From contig CATOSA010000032.1 in NCBI GenBank assembly GCA_951812315.1, positions 124,001 through 188,000 on the forward strand: a stretch of DNA of 64,000 nucleotides. Reading direction: 5' to 3'. Positions 19,769-29,506 of this stretch are shown here, piece after piece. The stretch comes from an uncultured Burkholderiales bacterium. GTDB lineage: Bacteria > Pseudomonadota > Gammaproteobacteria > Burkholderiales > Eutrophovitaceae. The translations under genes and the position numbers were made by a program. Numbering within the stretch: the first letter of the stretch is position 1; every line of letters begins with the position of its first letter. The notes below the pieces were generated by a model, which saw nothing but the letters and a program-made list of their open reading frames with translations, was not told the DNA's origin and did not search any database.

Positions 19769-20029
19769 TCAAACAGCAACGGTTATGCGTTCGCGAAGGA
19801 ACTCGGGCGCGAAGTCCGCACCGTTAGGCCATGTGAGCGTATGGTAAGCAACTGAAAAACGCTTGAACTGTTCAATGTCCCGAAGCGGACCAAAAATGGG
19901 TCCCTCGAGTTCGGAACGGAGATCCACTTCTCCATTCGTGCCATCACTGAATTTCAGGTGTATCACGTAGTCCCGCACGTAATCCGCCTCAAGAATGTGA
20001 AGAAACATAGCGTCACTCCAATGGATCAA
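19769..20029 (-). CDS. DUF2442 domain protein
   Basis: FLHILEADYVRDYVIHLKFSDGTNGEVDLRSELEGPIFGPLRDIEQFKRFSVAYHTLTWPNGADFAPEFL. Confidence 0.9.
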   Translation of the reverse strand: MIHWSDAMFLHILEADYVRDYVIHLKFSDGTNGEVDLRSELEGPIFGPLRDIEQFKRFSVAYHTLTWPNGADFAPEFLRERITVAV

Positions 20030-20279
20030 TTGATTTCAAGGGCTGCTTACTTTGCGCAAGGCTCCAATCTGTAGCGAGTTCTTCCTTATGCAAAGAGTAC
20101 CACTCCAATACCAAATTCAAAGCACGGCGCGGAAACTTGCCTGTCATCACACCGGACTCGATCTCGACTGTAATTTCAAACTCAGCGTACGCAGCGTACG
20201 CAGCGTGAAAATGCGGCGGCGCATGATCCTTGTAGTACATGTAAATGACGATCCCGAGAAAGCGACAAAGCTCTGGCAT
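20013..20279 (-). CDS. DUF4160 domain protein
   Basis: MPELCRFLGIVIYMYYKDHAPPHFHAAY...GKFPRRALNLVLEWYSLHKEEL; overlaps the DUF2442 gene. Confidence 0.92.
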   Translation of the reverse strand: MPELCRFLGIVIYMYYKDHAPPHFHAAYAAYAEFEITVEIESGVMTGKFPRRALNLVLEWYSLHKEELATDWSLAQSKQPLKSIDPLE

Positions 20280-20286
20280 GGCCTGG

Positions 20287-21894
20287 TCACATCCTGAAAA
20301 CGCCGAAACGCGTTTTGCGAACAGGCGAATTCAACGTCGCGGAAATGCCCAGGCCCAGTACCATGCGCGTATCGGCAGGATCGATCACGCCGTCGTCCCA
20401 TATGCGGGCTGACGCATAGTATGGATGGCCCTGTGTCTCGTATTGTTCAAGCAGCGGCGCCTTGAACGCAGTTTCTTCTTCATCGCTCCAGCTTTCGCCG
20501 GATTTTTCGATTGCGCCGCGCTTGACTGTGGCCAGCACGCTGGCAGCCTGTTCGCCGCCCATCACCGATATTCGCGCGTTCGGCCACATCCACAAAAAAC
20601 GCGGCGAATACGCGCGTCCACACATACCGTAATTACCGGCACCGAAACTACCGCCGATGATGACGGTAAATTTCGGTACTTGCGCACACGCTACTGCGGT
20701 GACCATTTTGGCACCGTCCTTTGCGATACCACTGGATTCGTATTTCTGGCCGACCATGAATCCGGTGATGTTTTGCAAAAATACCAATGGAATGCCGCGT
20801 TGCGCGCACAATTCGATGAAATGCGTGGCCTTCAGGGAAGATTCGGAGAACAGAATGCCGTTATTGGCAACAATACCGACCGGATACCCGAATATGTGCG
20901 CAAAGCCGGTCACCACCGTCGTGCCATACAAGGGTTTGAACTCGTCCAATTCGCTGCCGTCGACAATCCGCGCGATGACTTCCCTGACGTCGTACGGTTT
21001 GCGCGTGTCAACGGGAATGACGCCGGGCAACTCCTCTGCCGCGTAAACTGGTTCTCGCGATTCCTGCAGGTCGAGCGAGACCTGTTTGCGGATATTCAGA
21101 TGTCCAACCGCACGGCGAACCATTTCAAGGGCGTGCGCGTCGTTCAGCGCGTAGTGGTCGGCAACGCCGGACGTGCGCGCATGAACGTCGGCGCCACCGA
21201 GGTCCTCCGCGCTGACCACTTCGCCGATCGCCGCTTTAACCAATGGCGGACCACCGAGAAAAATCGTCCCCTGGTTCTTGACGATGATCGCTTCGTCAGC
21301 CATGGCCGGGACGTAGGCACCGCCCGCAGTGCATGAACCCATCACGCAAGCGATCTGCGGGATGCCTGCCGCCGACATGTTCGCCTGGTTGTAGAAAATG
21401 CGACCGAAGTGTTCGCGATCGGCGAATACGTCGTCCTGGTTGGGGAGGTTAGCGCCGCCGGAATCGACGAGGTAGATGCACGGCATGTGGTTTTGCCAGG
21501 CGATTTCCTGCGCGCGCAAATGTTTCTTCACCGTCACCGGATAATAGGTGCCGCCTTTTACGGTTGCATCGTTGGCGACGATTACGCACTCGCGGCCCGA
21601 CACCCGGCCGATGCCGGTGATGATTCCGGCGGACGGCACCTGACCGCCGTACATGTCCCACGCGGCGAGCTGGGACAGTTCCAGGAACGGTGATCCGACG
21701 TCGAGCAGCTTGCGCACGCGCTCGCGTGGCAATAGTTTGCCGCGCGAGGTGTGTTTCGCACGTGACGCTTCACCGCCACCCTGGGAAATCTTGTCAGCTT
21801 TTTCACGCAGGTCCGCGACCATTGCGCTTAACGCCTCAGCGTTGGCCTTGAATTCCGCCGAGCGCGGATTGAGCTTGCTGTGGATGGCCGGCAT
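20287..21894 (-). CDS. liuB: Methylcrotonyl-CoA carboxylase carboxyltransferase (beta) subunit
   Basis: 535 aa; [52 protein letters not shown]. Confidence 0.96.
   Translation of the reverse strand: MPAIHSKLNPRSAEFKANAEALSAMVADLREKADKISQGGGEASRAKHTSRGKLLPRERVRKLLDVGSPFLELSQLAAWDMYGGQVPSAGIITGIGRVSGRECVIVANDATVKGGTYYPVTVKKHLRAQEIAWQNHMPCIYLVDSGGANLPNQDDVFADREHFGRIFYNQANMSAAGIPQIACVMGSCTAGGAYVPAMADEAIIVKNQGTIFLGGPPLVKAAIGEVVSAEDLGGADVHARTSGVADHYALNDAHALEMVRRAVGHLNIRKQVSLDLQESREPVYAAEELPGVIPVDTRKPYDVREVIARIVDGSELDEFKPLYGTTVVTGFAHIFGYPVGIVANNGILFSESSLKATHFIELCAQRGIPLVFLQNITGFMVGQKYESSGIAKDGAKMVTAVACAQVPKFTVIIGGSFGAGNYGMCGRAYSPRFLWMWPNARISVMGGEQAASVLATVKRGAIEKSGESWSDEEETAFKAPLLEQYETQGHPYYASARIWDDGVIDPADTRMVLGLGISATLNSPVRKTRFGVFRM
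20290..20392 (-). repeat. liuB 3' end within the ORF (copy 2, TGA stop at 20287-20289)
   Basis: Pairs with 19619-19721. Confidence 0.95.
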
Positions 21895-22317
21895 TCAGTT
21901 TTTACTTTTTACCTTGGTGTTTCTCGCCGGTTTCTCACCGACAGGACCACCTGCCTTCTTCCAGCCGCTAAAGCCGCCTTCAATATGAGCAACGGGCTCG
22001 AGACCCATTTCCTGCACTGTCCGCGTTGCCAGCGCCGAGCGCCAGGCAGATGCGCAATAGAAGTAGAACTCTTTTTCGCTGCCGAAAACTTCCTTGTAGT
22101 ACGGACTATCGGGGTCTACCCAGAATTCGAGCATGCCGCGCGGCGCATGCAAGGCGCCCGGGATCATGCCTTCGCGTTCCAGTTCACGCACATCGCGCAA
22201 ATCAACGAACACCACGCCCGGATCATTGTGGCGTTCAATTGCATCCGCAACGGGAATCGTGCGAACAACTGACTGCGCATCCGCAACCAGTTGCTTGCAA
22301 CTTTTCTTCAGAGCCAT
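21895..22317 (-). CDS. Rhodanese-like domain protein
   Basis: GVVFVDLRDVRELEREGMIPGALHAPRGMLEFW...YFYCASAWRSALAT. Confidence 0.87.
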   Translation of the reverse strand: MALKKSCKQLVADAQSVVRTIPVADAIERHNDPGVVFVDLRDVRELEREGMIPGALHAPRGMLEFWVDPDSPYYKEVFGSEKEFYFYCASAWRSALATRTVQEMGLEPVAHIEGGFSGWKKAGGPVGEKPARNTKVKSKN

Positions 22318-22327
22318 TTTCGTCCTT

Positions 22328-22930
22328 TCAAAATCCGCCGGTTTTGAGCCATTTGTCGACTTGTTCGAGCCGGTCCGAACCCCAGAATGGCTCCCCGTCG
22401 ACGATGATGAATGGTGAGCCAAATACACCGCGTTCTATCGCAGCTTCGGTTTCGGTATGCGCCCGCTTCCTGATTTCGGGTGCCTGCGTCGCGGCGAGCA
22501 GGGCGTCACGATCGACGCCGACAGACGCTACGACGTCTGCAGCAACTTCCGGGTCGGATATATCCCGGTCTTCAACAAAGAAGGCGTGATACAAAACCAT
22601 GATCGCCGGAACTTTCTTGTTGGGCTTGTTCGATTCAAGCCAGTAAATCATGCGCACCGGGGCCTGGCTCGCAATCGGCAGCTTGCCCAGCACTTTGAAC
22701 GGAATCTTCCAAAGCCGTGATGCCCGTTCCATATCGTTACGGGCGTAGTCTCCCTTGAGCGGCGTCAGCGGCAATGCTTTGGCCCCTGTGATCTTGAATG
22801 CCAGCCCGAGCAAGATCGGCCGCCACGCGATTTCGCGGCCATGCCGCTCGGCAATAGCGGGCAGACGCGTCGCCGCGAAATAACCAAAGGGCGAGGAAAA
22901 ATCGAAATAAAAGTCGATCGGGTCCAGCAT
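22328..22930 (-). CDS. 2-hydroxychromene-2-carboxylate isomerase / DsbA family
   Basis: IDFYFDFSSPFGYFAATRLPAIAERHGREIAWRPILLG...GVFGSPFIIVDGEPFWGSDRL. Confidence 0.9.
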   Translation of the reverse strand: MLDPIDFYFDFSSPFGYFAATRLPAIAERHGREIAWRPILLGLAFKITGAKALPLTPLKGDYARNDMERASRLWKIPFKVLGKLPIASQAPVRMIYWLESNKPNKKVPAIMVLYHAFFVEDRDISDPEVAADVVASVGVDRDALLAATQAPEIRKRAHTETEAAIERGVFGSPFIIVDGEPFWGSDRLEQVDKWLKTGGF

Positions 22931-22981
22931 TCTTTACTCAATACATGTACTCGATATTGACTGCACTCATTATTCGACGGA

Positions 22982-23377
22982 TCAACGATCCGCGCCGCGC
23001 ACCAGTGCGGTTACTTCAATCTCGATTTTTGTTGCCGGATCGACGAGTTCACAAATGACCGCGGTCGCCGCCGGCCGAATCTCTCCGAAATACTCTCCAA
23101 ATATCGGTGCGACTTTTTCAAACTGCTCGTGCCCGGTCAGGTAATAGTGAACACGGACGACATCCGCCAAGGTCGTGCCTGCTTCGGCAAGCGCCTGCTG
23201 AAGGTTACTGAAAACCTGTCGTGTTTGTACTTCCAGATCTGGCGAGATCGTCATGTTCGAGTAGTCGTAGCCGGTTGTTCCGGAAACGAATATCCACTCG
23301 CCATCAACTACCACGCGACTGTAACCGGCAACTTGTTCGAAGCTCGAACCCGATGAAATCAGTCTTCTGTCACTCAC
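22982..23377 (-). CDS. RidA/YjgF family protein
   Basis: VSGTTGYDYSNMTISPDLEVQTRQVFSNLQQALAEAGTTLADVVRV. Confidence 0.9.
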   Translation of the reverse strand: MSDRRLISSGSSFEQVAGYSRVVVDGEWIFVSGTTGYDYSNMTISPDLEVQTRQVFSNLQQALAEAGTTLADVVRVHYYLTGHEQFEKVAPIFGEYFGEIRPAATAVICELVDPATKIEIEVTALVRGADR

Positions 23378-23459
23378 ATACGCACCTGTCTATTTGCCCT
23401 ATATACGGTCTCGAAAACCTCCAAGGGACTGGATTGTTCAGCGCCTGAATCATTTCAGC

Positions 23460-24644
23460 CTAGACCATTTCAATTGCCATCGCCGTAGCTTCGCCACCGC
23501 CGATGCACAGTGAGGCGACACCGCGGCTGACGCCATTCTTTCGCAACGCACCGATCAAGGTCACCAGAATCCGCGCGCCGGATGCACCAACAGGATGGCC
23601 AAGCGCGCAGGCGCCGCCGTGAACGTTGACTTTCTCGTGCGCAAGATTGTGTTCTTTCATTGCGGCCATTGTCACAACTGCAAACGCCTCGTTGACTTCG
23701 AACAGGTCAACTTTGTCAGCTGACCAACCGGTCTTGTCAAACAACTTGCGAATCGCGCCGACCGGCGCCGTCGTAAATAGCCCGGGTTCTTGCGCATGGG
23801 TGCAATGGCCAATCACGCGCGCCAACGGCTTCACGCCAAGTTTGTCGGCAACCGATTGACGCATCATGACCAGTGACGCGGCTCCGTCAGAGATGGAGCT
23901 CGAATTCGCGGCCGTTACCGTGCCGTCCTTGCGAAACGCGGGTTTCAGTCGGGGAATCTTGTCAAAATTCGCCCTGAATGGTTGCTCATCTCTCTCGACG
24001 AAGCGCTCGTCCTTGCCTGCCTTGATCGCAATCGGCGTAGTTTCCCACGCAAAACTTCCGTCCTGGTTTGCGGTTTGGGCACGCTTGAGCGACGTAATCG
24101 AGAACTCGTCTTGCTCTTCGCGAGTGAACCCATGTTCGCCGGCACAATCCTCTGCGAACACACCCATCAACACGCCTTTATCGTAGGCATCCTCGAGGCC
24201 GTCGAGGAACATGTGATCCATGACTTGCTGGTGCCCCATGCGATATCCACTGCGCGCTTTTGGCAGAAGGTAGGGCGCATTGCTCATGCTTTCCATGCCG
24301 CCGGCGACCATGACGTCGTTTGTACCCGCTGCAAGAAGGTCATGCGCGAACATCGCCGCTTTCATTCCCGAGCCACACATCTTGTTGATCGTTGTGCAAC
24401 CAGTGCCAAGCGGCAAACCGGCGCCCAACGACGCTTGACGCGCCGGCGCCTGGCCCTGCCCGGCAGGCAATACACACCCCATGATGACCTCGTCGACCTT
24501 GCCGGGTTCGACACCAGCGCGCTCCACGGCAGCGCGAATTGCGCCCGCGCCTAACTCGGGGGCGGAAAAGCCCTTGAGTTCTCCCTGGAATCCGCCAATC
24601 GGGGTACGTGCAGCGGACACGATTACTACCGGATCATTTGCCAT
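23460..24644 (-). CDS. Acetyl-CoA C-acetyltransferase (thiolase)
   Basis: 394 aa; NKMCGSGMKA, GGMESMSNAPYLL, HGGACALGHPVGASGARI. Confidence 0.96.
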   Translation of the reverse strand: MANDPVVIVSAARTPIGGFQGELKGFSAPELGAGAIRAAVERAGVEPGKVDEVIMGCVLPAGQGQAPARQASLGAGLPLGTGCTTINKMCGSGMKAAMFAHDLLAAGTNDVMVAGGMESMSNAPYLLPKARSGYRMGHQQVMDHMFLDGLEDAYDKGVLMGVFAEDCAGEHGFTREEQDEFSITSLKRAQTANQDGSFAWETTPIAIKAGKDERFVERDEQPFRANFDKIPRLKPAFRKDGTVTAANSSSISDGAASLVMMRQSVADKLGVKPLARVIGHCTHAQEPGLFTTAPVGAIRKLFDKTGWSADKVDLFEVNEAFAVVTMAAMKEHNLAHEKVNVHGGACALGHPVGASGARILVTLIGALRKNGVSRGVASLCIGGGEATAMAIEMV

Positions 24645-26451
24645 TGTTCAGTCCCTGTCTGGTTGCAGTTGTACCCGCGCCTGCCTTGTGCGCAGTATTA
24701 CGGGCTGAATTGTTTCGAAACCGGATCGCCTCCGGATACGGAAATACGTTCTCGACGGATCCCGATGCAATCCGCGACTTTGCCACGTTCCAGAATTCAG
24801 GATCAAGCAAGTCTGCGTGATGCTTGGTGAAGCTCGAACGGACCCGCTCACTGCCGAGAAGGAATGTGCTGAACTCCTCCGGAAACACGTCATTTGGTCC
24901 GACCGGATACCACGGCTCGGCAGACATCTCGTCCTCTGGTGTGCGCGGTTCGGGAATCTTGCGAAACTCACAATCCGTCATGTACGCAATCTCGTCGTAG
25001 TCATAGAACACGACACGACCATAGCGGGTGACGCCAAAGTTCTTGAACAGCATGTCACCCGGGAATATGTTGGCCGCCGCAAGTTGCTTGATCGCCAATC
25101 CATAGTCGTCGACAGCATGCGCCAGTTCCTGCGGTGCGGCTTTGTCGATGAACATGTTCAGCGGCACCATGCGGCGTTCGACATAAAGGTGGTGTATCAA
25201 CAGCGTATCGGAGGTTCCCTCGATTGCCGTCGGCGCCAGCGCACGCAACTCCTCGAGAAGTTCGGGAGCGAACCGGTCCAGCGGCAAGGCGACATCCTTG
25301 TATTCGAGTGTGTCTGCCATGCGCCCGACCCGGTCGTGCTGTTTGACCAGCAGATACTTTTCCTTGACCTGTTCCCTGGTAACTTCCTTGGGTGGTGCAA
25401 TCTCGTCCTTGATCACCTTGAACACATACGGATACGACGGCAGCGTGAATACCAGCATCACCAGACCGCGAATTCCCGGCGCGATGGAGAACTGATCGCT
25501 CGAATGCCGCAAATGTTGCAGGAAGTCGCGATAGAAAAGGGTTTTCCCGTGCTTTTGTAATCCAAGCATGGTGTAAAACTCAGCCGCCGGTTTTCGTGGC
25601 AACAGGCTGCCCAGAAAGCGCACATACTCTGAAGGCACTTCCATATCAACAAGGAAGTAGGCACGCGAGAACCCGAACAGGTTCGCTATTTCCGGTGTGC
25701 GCAACAGCACCGTGTCGAGATAAATCGAACCATCGTCATTGCGCAGAATCGGCACTGCAAATGGATAGACCGAATCGCCATTGATTATTTTTCCAATGAC
25801 ATAAGCGCCCTTGTTGCGAAAGAACAACGACGAAAGGACTTGGATCTGGTGGTTGGCCTCGAGACGAAGCGGCCTTGGCAGTTGTTCGCGCATCGCGCCG
25901 AGGAGCCAGCCCAGATCCCGGTCAAGATTTCTGAACGGATTGCGAAGCCCCAGATCACGCAATATCTGGTTTATCAACGTTCGCAAACCGAATTTCCGCG
26001 GGTAATAGCTGCGATAAGTCGGCGGGTCTGAATCAATGTGCTCGGTTGAAAGTGTCGGCCGAACAAAAATGAAATCGTTGTAGTAGTAGCTTCGATGGAG
26101 CATGCGGCAGCTCACCGAATTGAAAAACGTCTCGGCAAGCTCCGGCTGCTTGTGTTTGGCAAGCAAGCCGATGTAGTGCAGTTTCACCTGCTGCCAGATG
26201 GCATCGTCCTGCGAATCCATGTCAAATCGACGGCGCAGGTATTGTTCGCACTCGGCCACACGTTTATCGTAGTACGCGATCCGCTCGCGAGAGACTCGCT
26301 GAAATTCCTGCCAGTTGCCGGTTTCGAACAACGTCTTGGCGTAACGGCTGGTCTCGCGAAACAACCGGTAATGCCGGTTGAATCCGTCAAGCATTCCCTG
26401 CGCAATCAGATAGGCAAGGTCGGTTTGGGATTGAGTAGTAGTTGCAGTCAC
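24634..26451 (-). CDS. aceK: Isocitrate dehydrogenase kinase/phosphatase
   Basis: 605 aa; RGLVMLVFTLPSYPYVFKVIKD...GDMLFKNFGVTRYGRVVFYDYDEI. Confidence 0.96.
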   Translation of the reverse strand: MTATTTQSQTDLAYLIAQGMLDGFNRHYRLFRETSRYAKTLFETGNWQEFQRVSRERIAYYDKRVAECEQYLRRRFDMDSQDDAIWQQVKLHYIGLLAKHKQPELAETFFNSVSCRMLHRSYYYNDFIFVRPTLSTEHIDSDPPTYRSYYPRKFGLRTLINQILRDLGLRNPFRNLDRDLGWLLGAMREQLPRPLRLEANHQIQVLSSLFFRNKGAYVIGKIINGDSVYPFAVPILRNDDGSIYLDTVLLRTPEIANLFGFSRAYFLVDMEVPSEYVRFLGSLLPRKPAAEFYTMLGLQKHGKTLFYRDFLQHLRHSSDQFSIAPGIRGLVMLVFTLPSYPYVFKVIKDEIAPPKEVTREQVKEKYLLVKQHDRVGRMADTLEYKDVALPLDRFAPELLEELRALAPTAIEGTSDTLLIHHLYVERRMVPLNMFIDKAAPQELAHAVDDYGLAIKQLAAANIFPGDMLFKNFGVTRYGRVVFYDYDEIAYMTDCEFRKIPEPRTPEDEMSAEPWYPVGPNDVFPEEFSTFLLGSERVRSSFTKHHADLLDPEFWNVAKSRIASGSVENVFPYPEAIRFRNNSARNTAHKAGAGTTATRQGLNNGK

Positions 26452-26561
26452 TTCAGATTGCGATCAGGACGCACGAATTTCGATCAGGACACATTGAGAT
26501 TTGCCGTCGGTCAAAGCACGGCGAAGGTTAGCCTGCACTGAATTGGCGCCTACACCGCGCA

Positions 26562-27749
26562 TTACTTCGTCTCGTCAAATAGTTCACGACCGATCAACCA
26601 TCTGCGAATCTCGGATGTTCCCGCACCGATCTCATACAGCTTTGCGTCGCGCCATAGGCGGCCGGTGGGAAATTCGTTGATATAACCGTTGCCTCCAAGC
26701 GCCTGTATTGCTTCGCCAGCCATCCAGGTTGCTTTTTCGGCGGCGTAAAGAATCGCTCCGGCGGCGTCCTTGCGGGTTGTTTCACCGCGGTCGCAAGCGG
26801 CGCCCACCGCGTAGACGTAGGCGCGGCATGCATTCATGGTCGTATACATGTCGGCAATCTTTCCCTGCATGAGCTGGAACTCGCCGATTGGTTGGCCGAA
26901 CTGTACGCGGTCATGCAAATAGGGAACAACCACGTCCATACACGCCTGCATGACACCGATGGGTCCGCCGGAAAGCACAGCGCGCTCGTAGTCCAGCCCG
27001 CTCATCAACACATGCACGCCTTTGTTGACTTGCCCCAGAACATTTTCCTCTGGCACTTCGCAATCATGGAAAACCAGTTCGCACGTGTTGGACCCGCGCA
27101 TACCCAGCTTGTCGAGTTTTTGCGCTGTGGAGAATCCCTTGAAACCCTTTTCCACGAGAAAGGCGGTAATGCCTTTCGGACCAGCATCGCCGTCGGTCTT
27201 CGCATAAATGACGAGTACGTCGGCATCGGGGCCATTGGTAATCCACATCTTGTTGCCGTTCAGGATGTAGCGATCACCTCTTTTTTCAGCGCGCAATTTC
27301 ATGCTGACAACGTCGGAACCCGCATTCGGTTCACTCATCGCAAGTGCGCCGACATGCTCACCGGATATCAGTCTCGGCAAATATTGTTTTTTCTGTTCCG
27401 CCGATCCGTTGCGGCGAATCTGGTTCACACACAGATTGGAATGTGCGCCATAGGACAGGCCAACCGCAGCCGATGCGCGCGAGATTTCTTCGGTCGCGAC
27501 GATATGGGCCAGATAACCCATTGCAGTACCACCGAACTCTTCTTCGACGGTGATTCCCAGGAGGCCGAGCTCGCCTAATTTGCACCACAGGTCGGCCGGG
27601 AATTCGTTCGATTGGTCAATGGCTTCGGCGCGCGGAGCAATCTCATTTGCGGCAAATCCGATGACCGCGTCGCGCAGCATGTCGATATCTTCCCCCAGCC
27701 CGAAGTTGAGGGAAGGTAGTTCTTTCATGAAGGACTCGCCGTGCTTCAT
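26562..27749 (-). CDS. liuA: Isovaleryl-CoA dehydrogenase
   Basis: 395 aa; [50 protein letters not shown]...[30 protein letters not shown]. Confidence 0.95.
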   Translation of the reverse strand: MKHGESFMKELPSLNFGLGEDIDMLRDAVIGFAANEIAPRAEAIDQSNEFPADLWCKLGELGLLGITVEEEFGGTAMGYLAHIVATEEISRASAAVGLSYGAHSNLCVNQIRRNGSAEQKKQYLPRLISGEHVGALAMSEPNAGSDVVSMKLRAEKRGDRYILNGNKMWITNGPDADVLVIYAKTDGDAGPKGITAFLVEKGFKGFSTAQKLDKLGMRGSNTCELVFHDCEVPEENVLGQVNKGVHVLMSGLDYERAVLSGGPIGVMQACMDVVVPYLHDRVQFGQPIGEFQLMQGKIADMYTTMNACRAYVYAVGAACDRGETTRKDAAGAILYAAEKATWMAGEAIQALGGNGYINEFPTGRLWRDAKLYEIGAGTSEIRRWLIGRELFDETK

Positions 27750-27854
27750 TGATCAGGCCTCCTGTTGTCGTGTCTGCCTGGACACTGCGATAGCTGCCGG
27801 GACCTGTGCAGTCCGTCAACAGCGGCTAGTCAGGTCGAATCGGCGACTTTAGTT

Positions 27855-27875
27855 GGCGTTTACGTAAACGTCAAT
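27855..27875. promoter_or_regulatory. Putative LiuR operator upstream of liuA
   Basis: ggcGTTTACGTAAACgtcaa palindrome. Confidence 0.8.
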
Positions 27876-27909
27876 TTGATACGTGGTGATCCTGAAAAAT
27901 CTAAAATTT

Positions 27910-28341
27910 TCAATGATGTGCAATCGAATCACTCGTTTCCGAATGATCGTCTGACTGCTTGTCACGCCCATTTCCAAGCAAACGGCGGCACTGCTGCTCA
28001 AAGGTATTGATCTTCGCCAGAACCGCTTCGATGTCTTCACGCTGCTGTTCAAGCGCGTCGCGGCGTTTTTCCAGAACTTCAATGAAGCGCTGAAGTTGGG
28101 CCCGGTCTCCAGCGGTGGCGTCATACATATCAATCAGCTCGCGAATTTCCGAAAGAGACAGACCCAGACGTTTGCCACGCAAGGTGAGCTTGAGCCGTAC
28201 GCGATCACGATTCGCATATATCCGGCTTCTGCCTGCGCGTTGTGGCGACAACAGTCCCTGGTCCTCGTAAAACCGGATCGCCCGGGTCGTTAACCCGAAC
28301 TCCCGCGCCAGATCTGTAATCGTGTAAGTCGTCTCGCTCAT
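27910..28341 (-). CDS. liuR: MerR-family regulator LiuR
   Basis: YTITDLAREFGLTTRAIRFYEDQGLLSPQRAGRSRIYANRDRVRLKLTLRGKRLGLSLSEIRELIDMYD. Confidence 0.92.
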   Translation of the reverse strand: MSETTYTITDLAREFGLTTRAIRFYEDQGLLSPQRAGRSRIYANRDRVRLKLTLRGKRLGLSLSEIRELIDMYDATAGDRAQLQRFIEVLEKRRDALEQQREDIEAVLAKINTFEQQCRRLLGNGRDKQSDDHSETSDSIAHH

Positions 28342-28346
28342 CGTCG

Positions 28347-28367
28347 CGCAGTTTACGTAAACGTCAA
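28347..28367. promoter_or_regulatory. Putative LiuR operator immediately upstream of the liuR start (autoregulation)
   Basis: gcaGTTTACGTAAACgtcaa. Confidence 0.8.
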
Positions 28368-28440
28368 GTAGAATCCAAACGTTTCGCGCCGCCCACCCCC
28401 CAATGCAACACAACACCTATCATATAAAATACTAATTATT

Positions 28441-29505
28441 ATGAATAAGTCTGCTTCTCAAGAACTGGGCGCCATAACCAGCCCGCTGGTTTATCCGTTC
28501 CCGGATATCCCTGAGCCGGGTACTGTGCGCGAAGTCGCGCCCGGCGTGCTGTGGCTTCGCATGCGCCTGCCGTTCGCTCTGGACCACATCAACCTGTGGT
28601 TATTGCCCGACGGCGATCACTGGACCGCGTTCGACACCGGAATGTCGAACGAGGAAACGCGCGAAAACTGGACGCGCGTGTTGGCCGACAAGGATGTCGC
28701 GGCCAGCCTCAACCGGATCATTGTCACCCACTACCATCCGGACCACATAGGTAACGCCGGATGGCTGACCCGACAGTTCAACATTCCGATGTGGACCAGT
28801 GAGTCGGAGTATCTGTCCGCTCACGCGCACTATGCTGACAGTGCAGGAACGCAATCCCGTGCTGTTGCTGACCTGTTTGCCGAGCACGGTCTGGACGCCG
28901 AGTCTGTTACCGCCATGGCAGCGCGCGGCGACAACTACCGCAAAATCATTTCGGAGCCGCCCGGAAGTTTTGTGCGTCTGCTCGATGGCGATGAAATCAA
29001 GGTTGGCGACAACACCTGGCGCGTCATCACCGGATACGGCCACGCGCCGGAACATTTATCCTTGTATTGCGATGCGCTCGGCGTCCTGATATCGGGTGAC
29101 ATGCTGCTCCCCAGGATCAGCACGAATGTCAGCGTTTGGGCAACCGAGCCTCTTGGAGACCCGCTCAACCTGTTTCTTCGCTCAATTAACCGGTTTGTTG
29201 AATTGCCGGCCGATACCCTGGTGCTGCCCTCTCACGGACTGCCGTTCACAGGAGCGCATGCGCGCGTACAAATGCTTCATGACCACCACGCAGACCGGCT
29301 GGCCGACGTCGAAGCAAAATGCGAATCTCCTGCCTGCGCCGCCGAGTTGCTAAGCATTCTTTTTCGCCGCAAGCTCGACCGTCACCAGGTATTTTTCGCA
29401 ATGGGTGAGGCGATCGCGCATCTGCATTATCTGTGGTATCGCAACCGGCTCGAGTGCATCGATCAGGCAGACGATGGCGTGCGCCGCTTTGTGAAACCTC
29501 GCTGA
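28441..29505 (+). CDS. MBL-fold metallo-hydrolase
   Basis: Metal motif THYHPDHIG; 354 aa. Confidence 0.92.
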   Translation: MNKSASQELGAITSPLVYPFPDIPEPGTVREVAPGVLWLRMRLPFALDHINLWLLPDGDHWTAFDTGMSNEETRENWTRVLADKDVAASLNRIIVTHYHPDHIGNAGWLTRQFNIPMWTSESEYLSAHAHYADSAGTQSRAVADLFAEHGLDAESVTAMAARGDNYRKIISEPPGSFVRLLDGDEIKVGDNTWRVITGYGHAPEHLSLYCDALGVLISGDMLLPRISTNVSVWATEPLGDPLNLFLRSINRFVELPADTLVLPSHGLPFTGAHARVQMLHDHHADRLADVEAKCESPACAAELLSILFRRKLDRHQVFFAMGEAIAHLHYLWYRNRLECIDQADDGVRRFVKPR

Positions 29506-29506
29506 G

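Noticed and set aside
20425-21336. 303-aa + strand ORF
   Set aside because: Antisense shadow of liuB.
26450-26495. Short direct repeat cgatcaggac near the aceK start
   Set aside because: Only 10 bp, two copies; compatible with chance.
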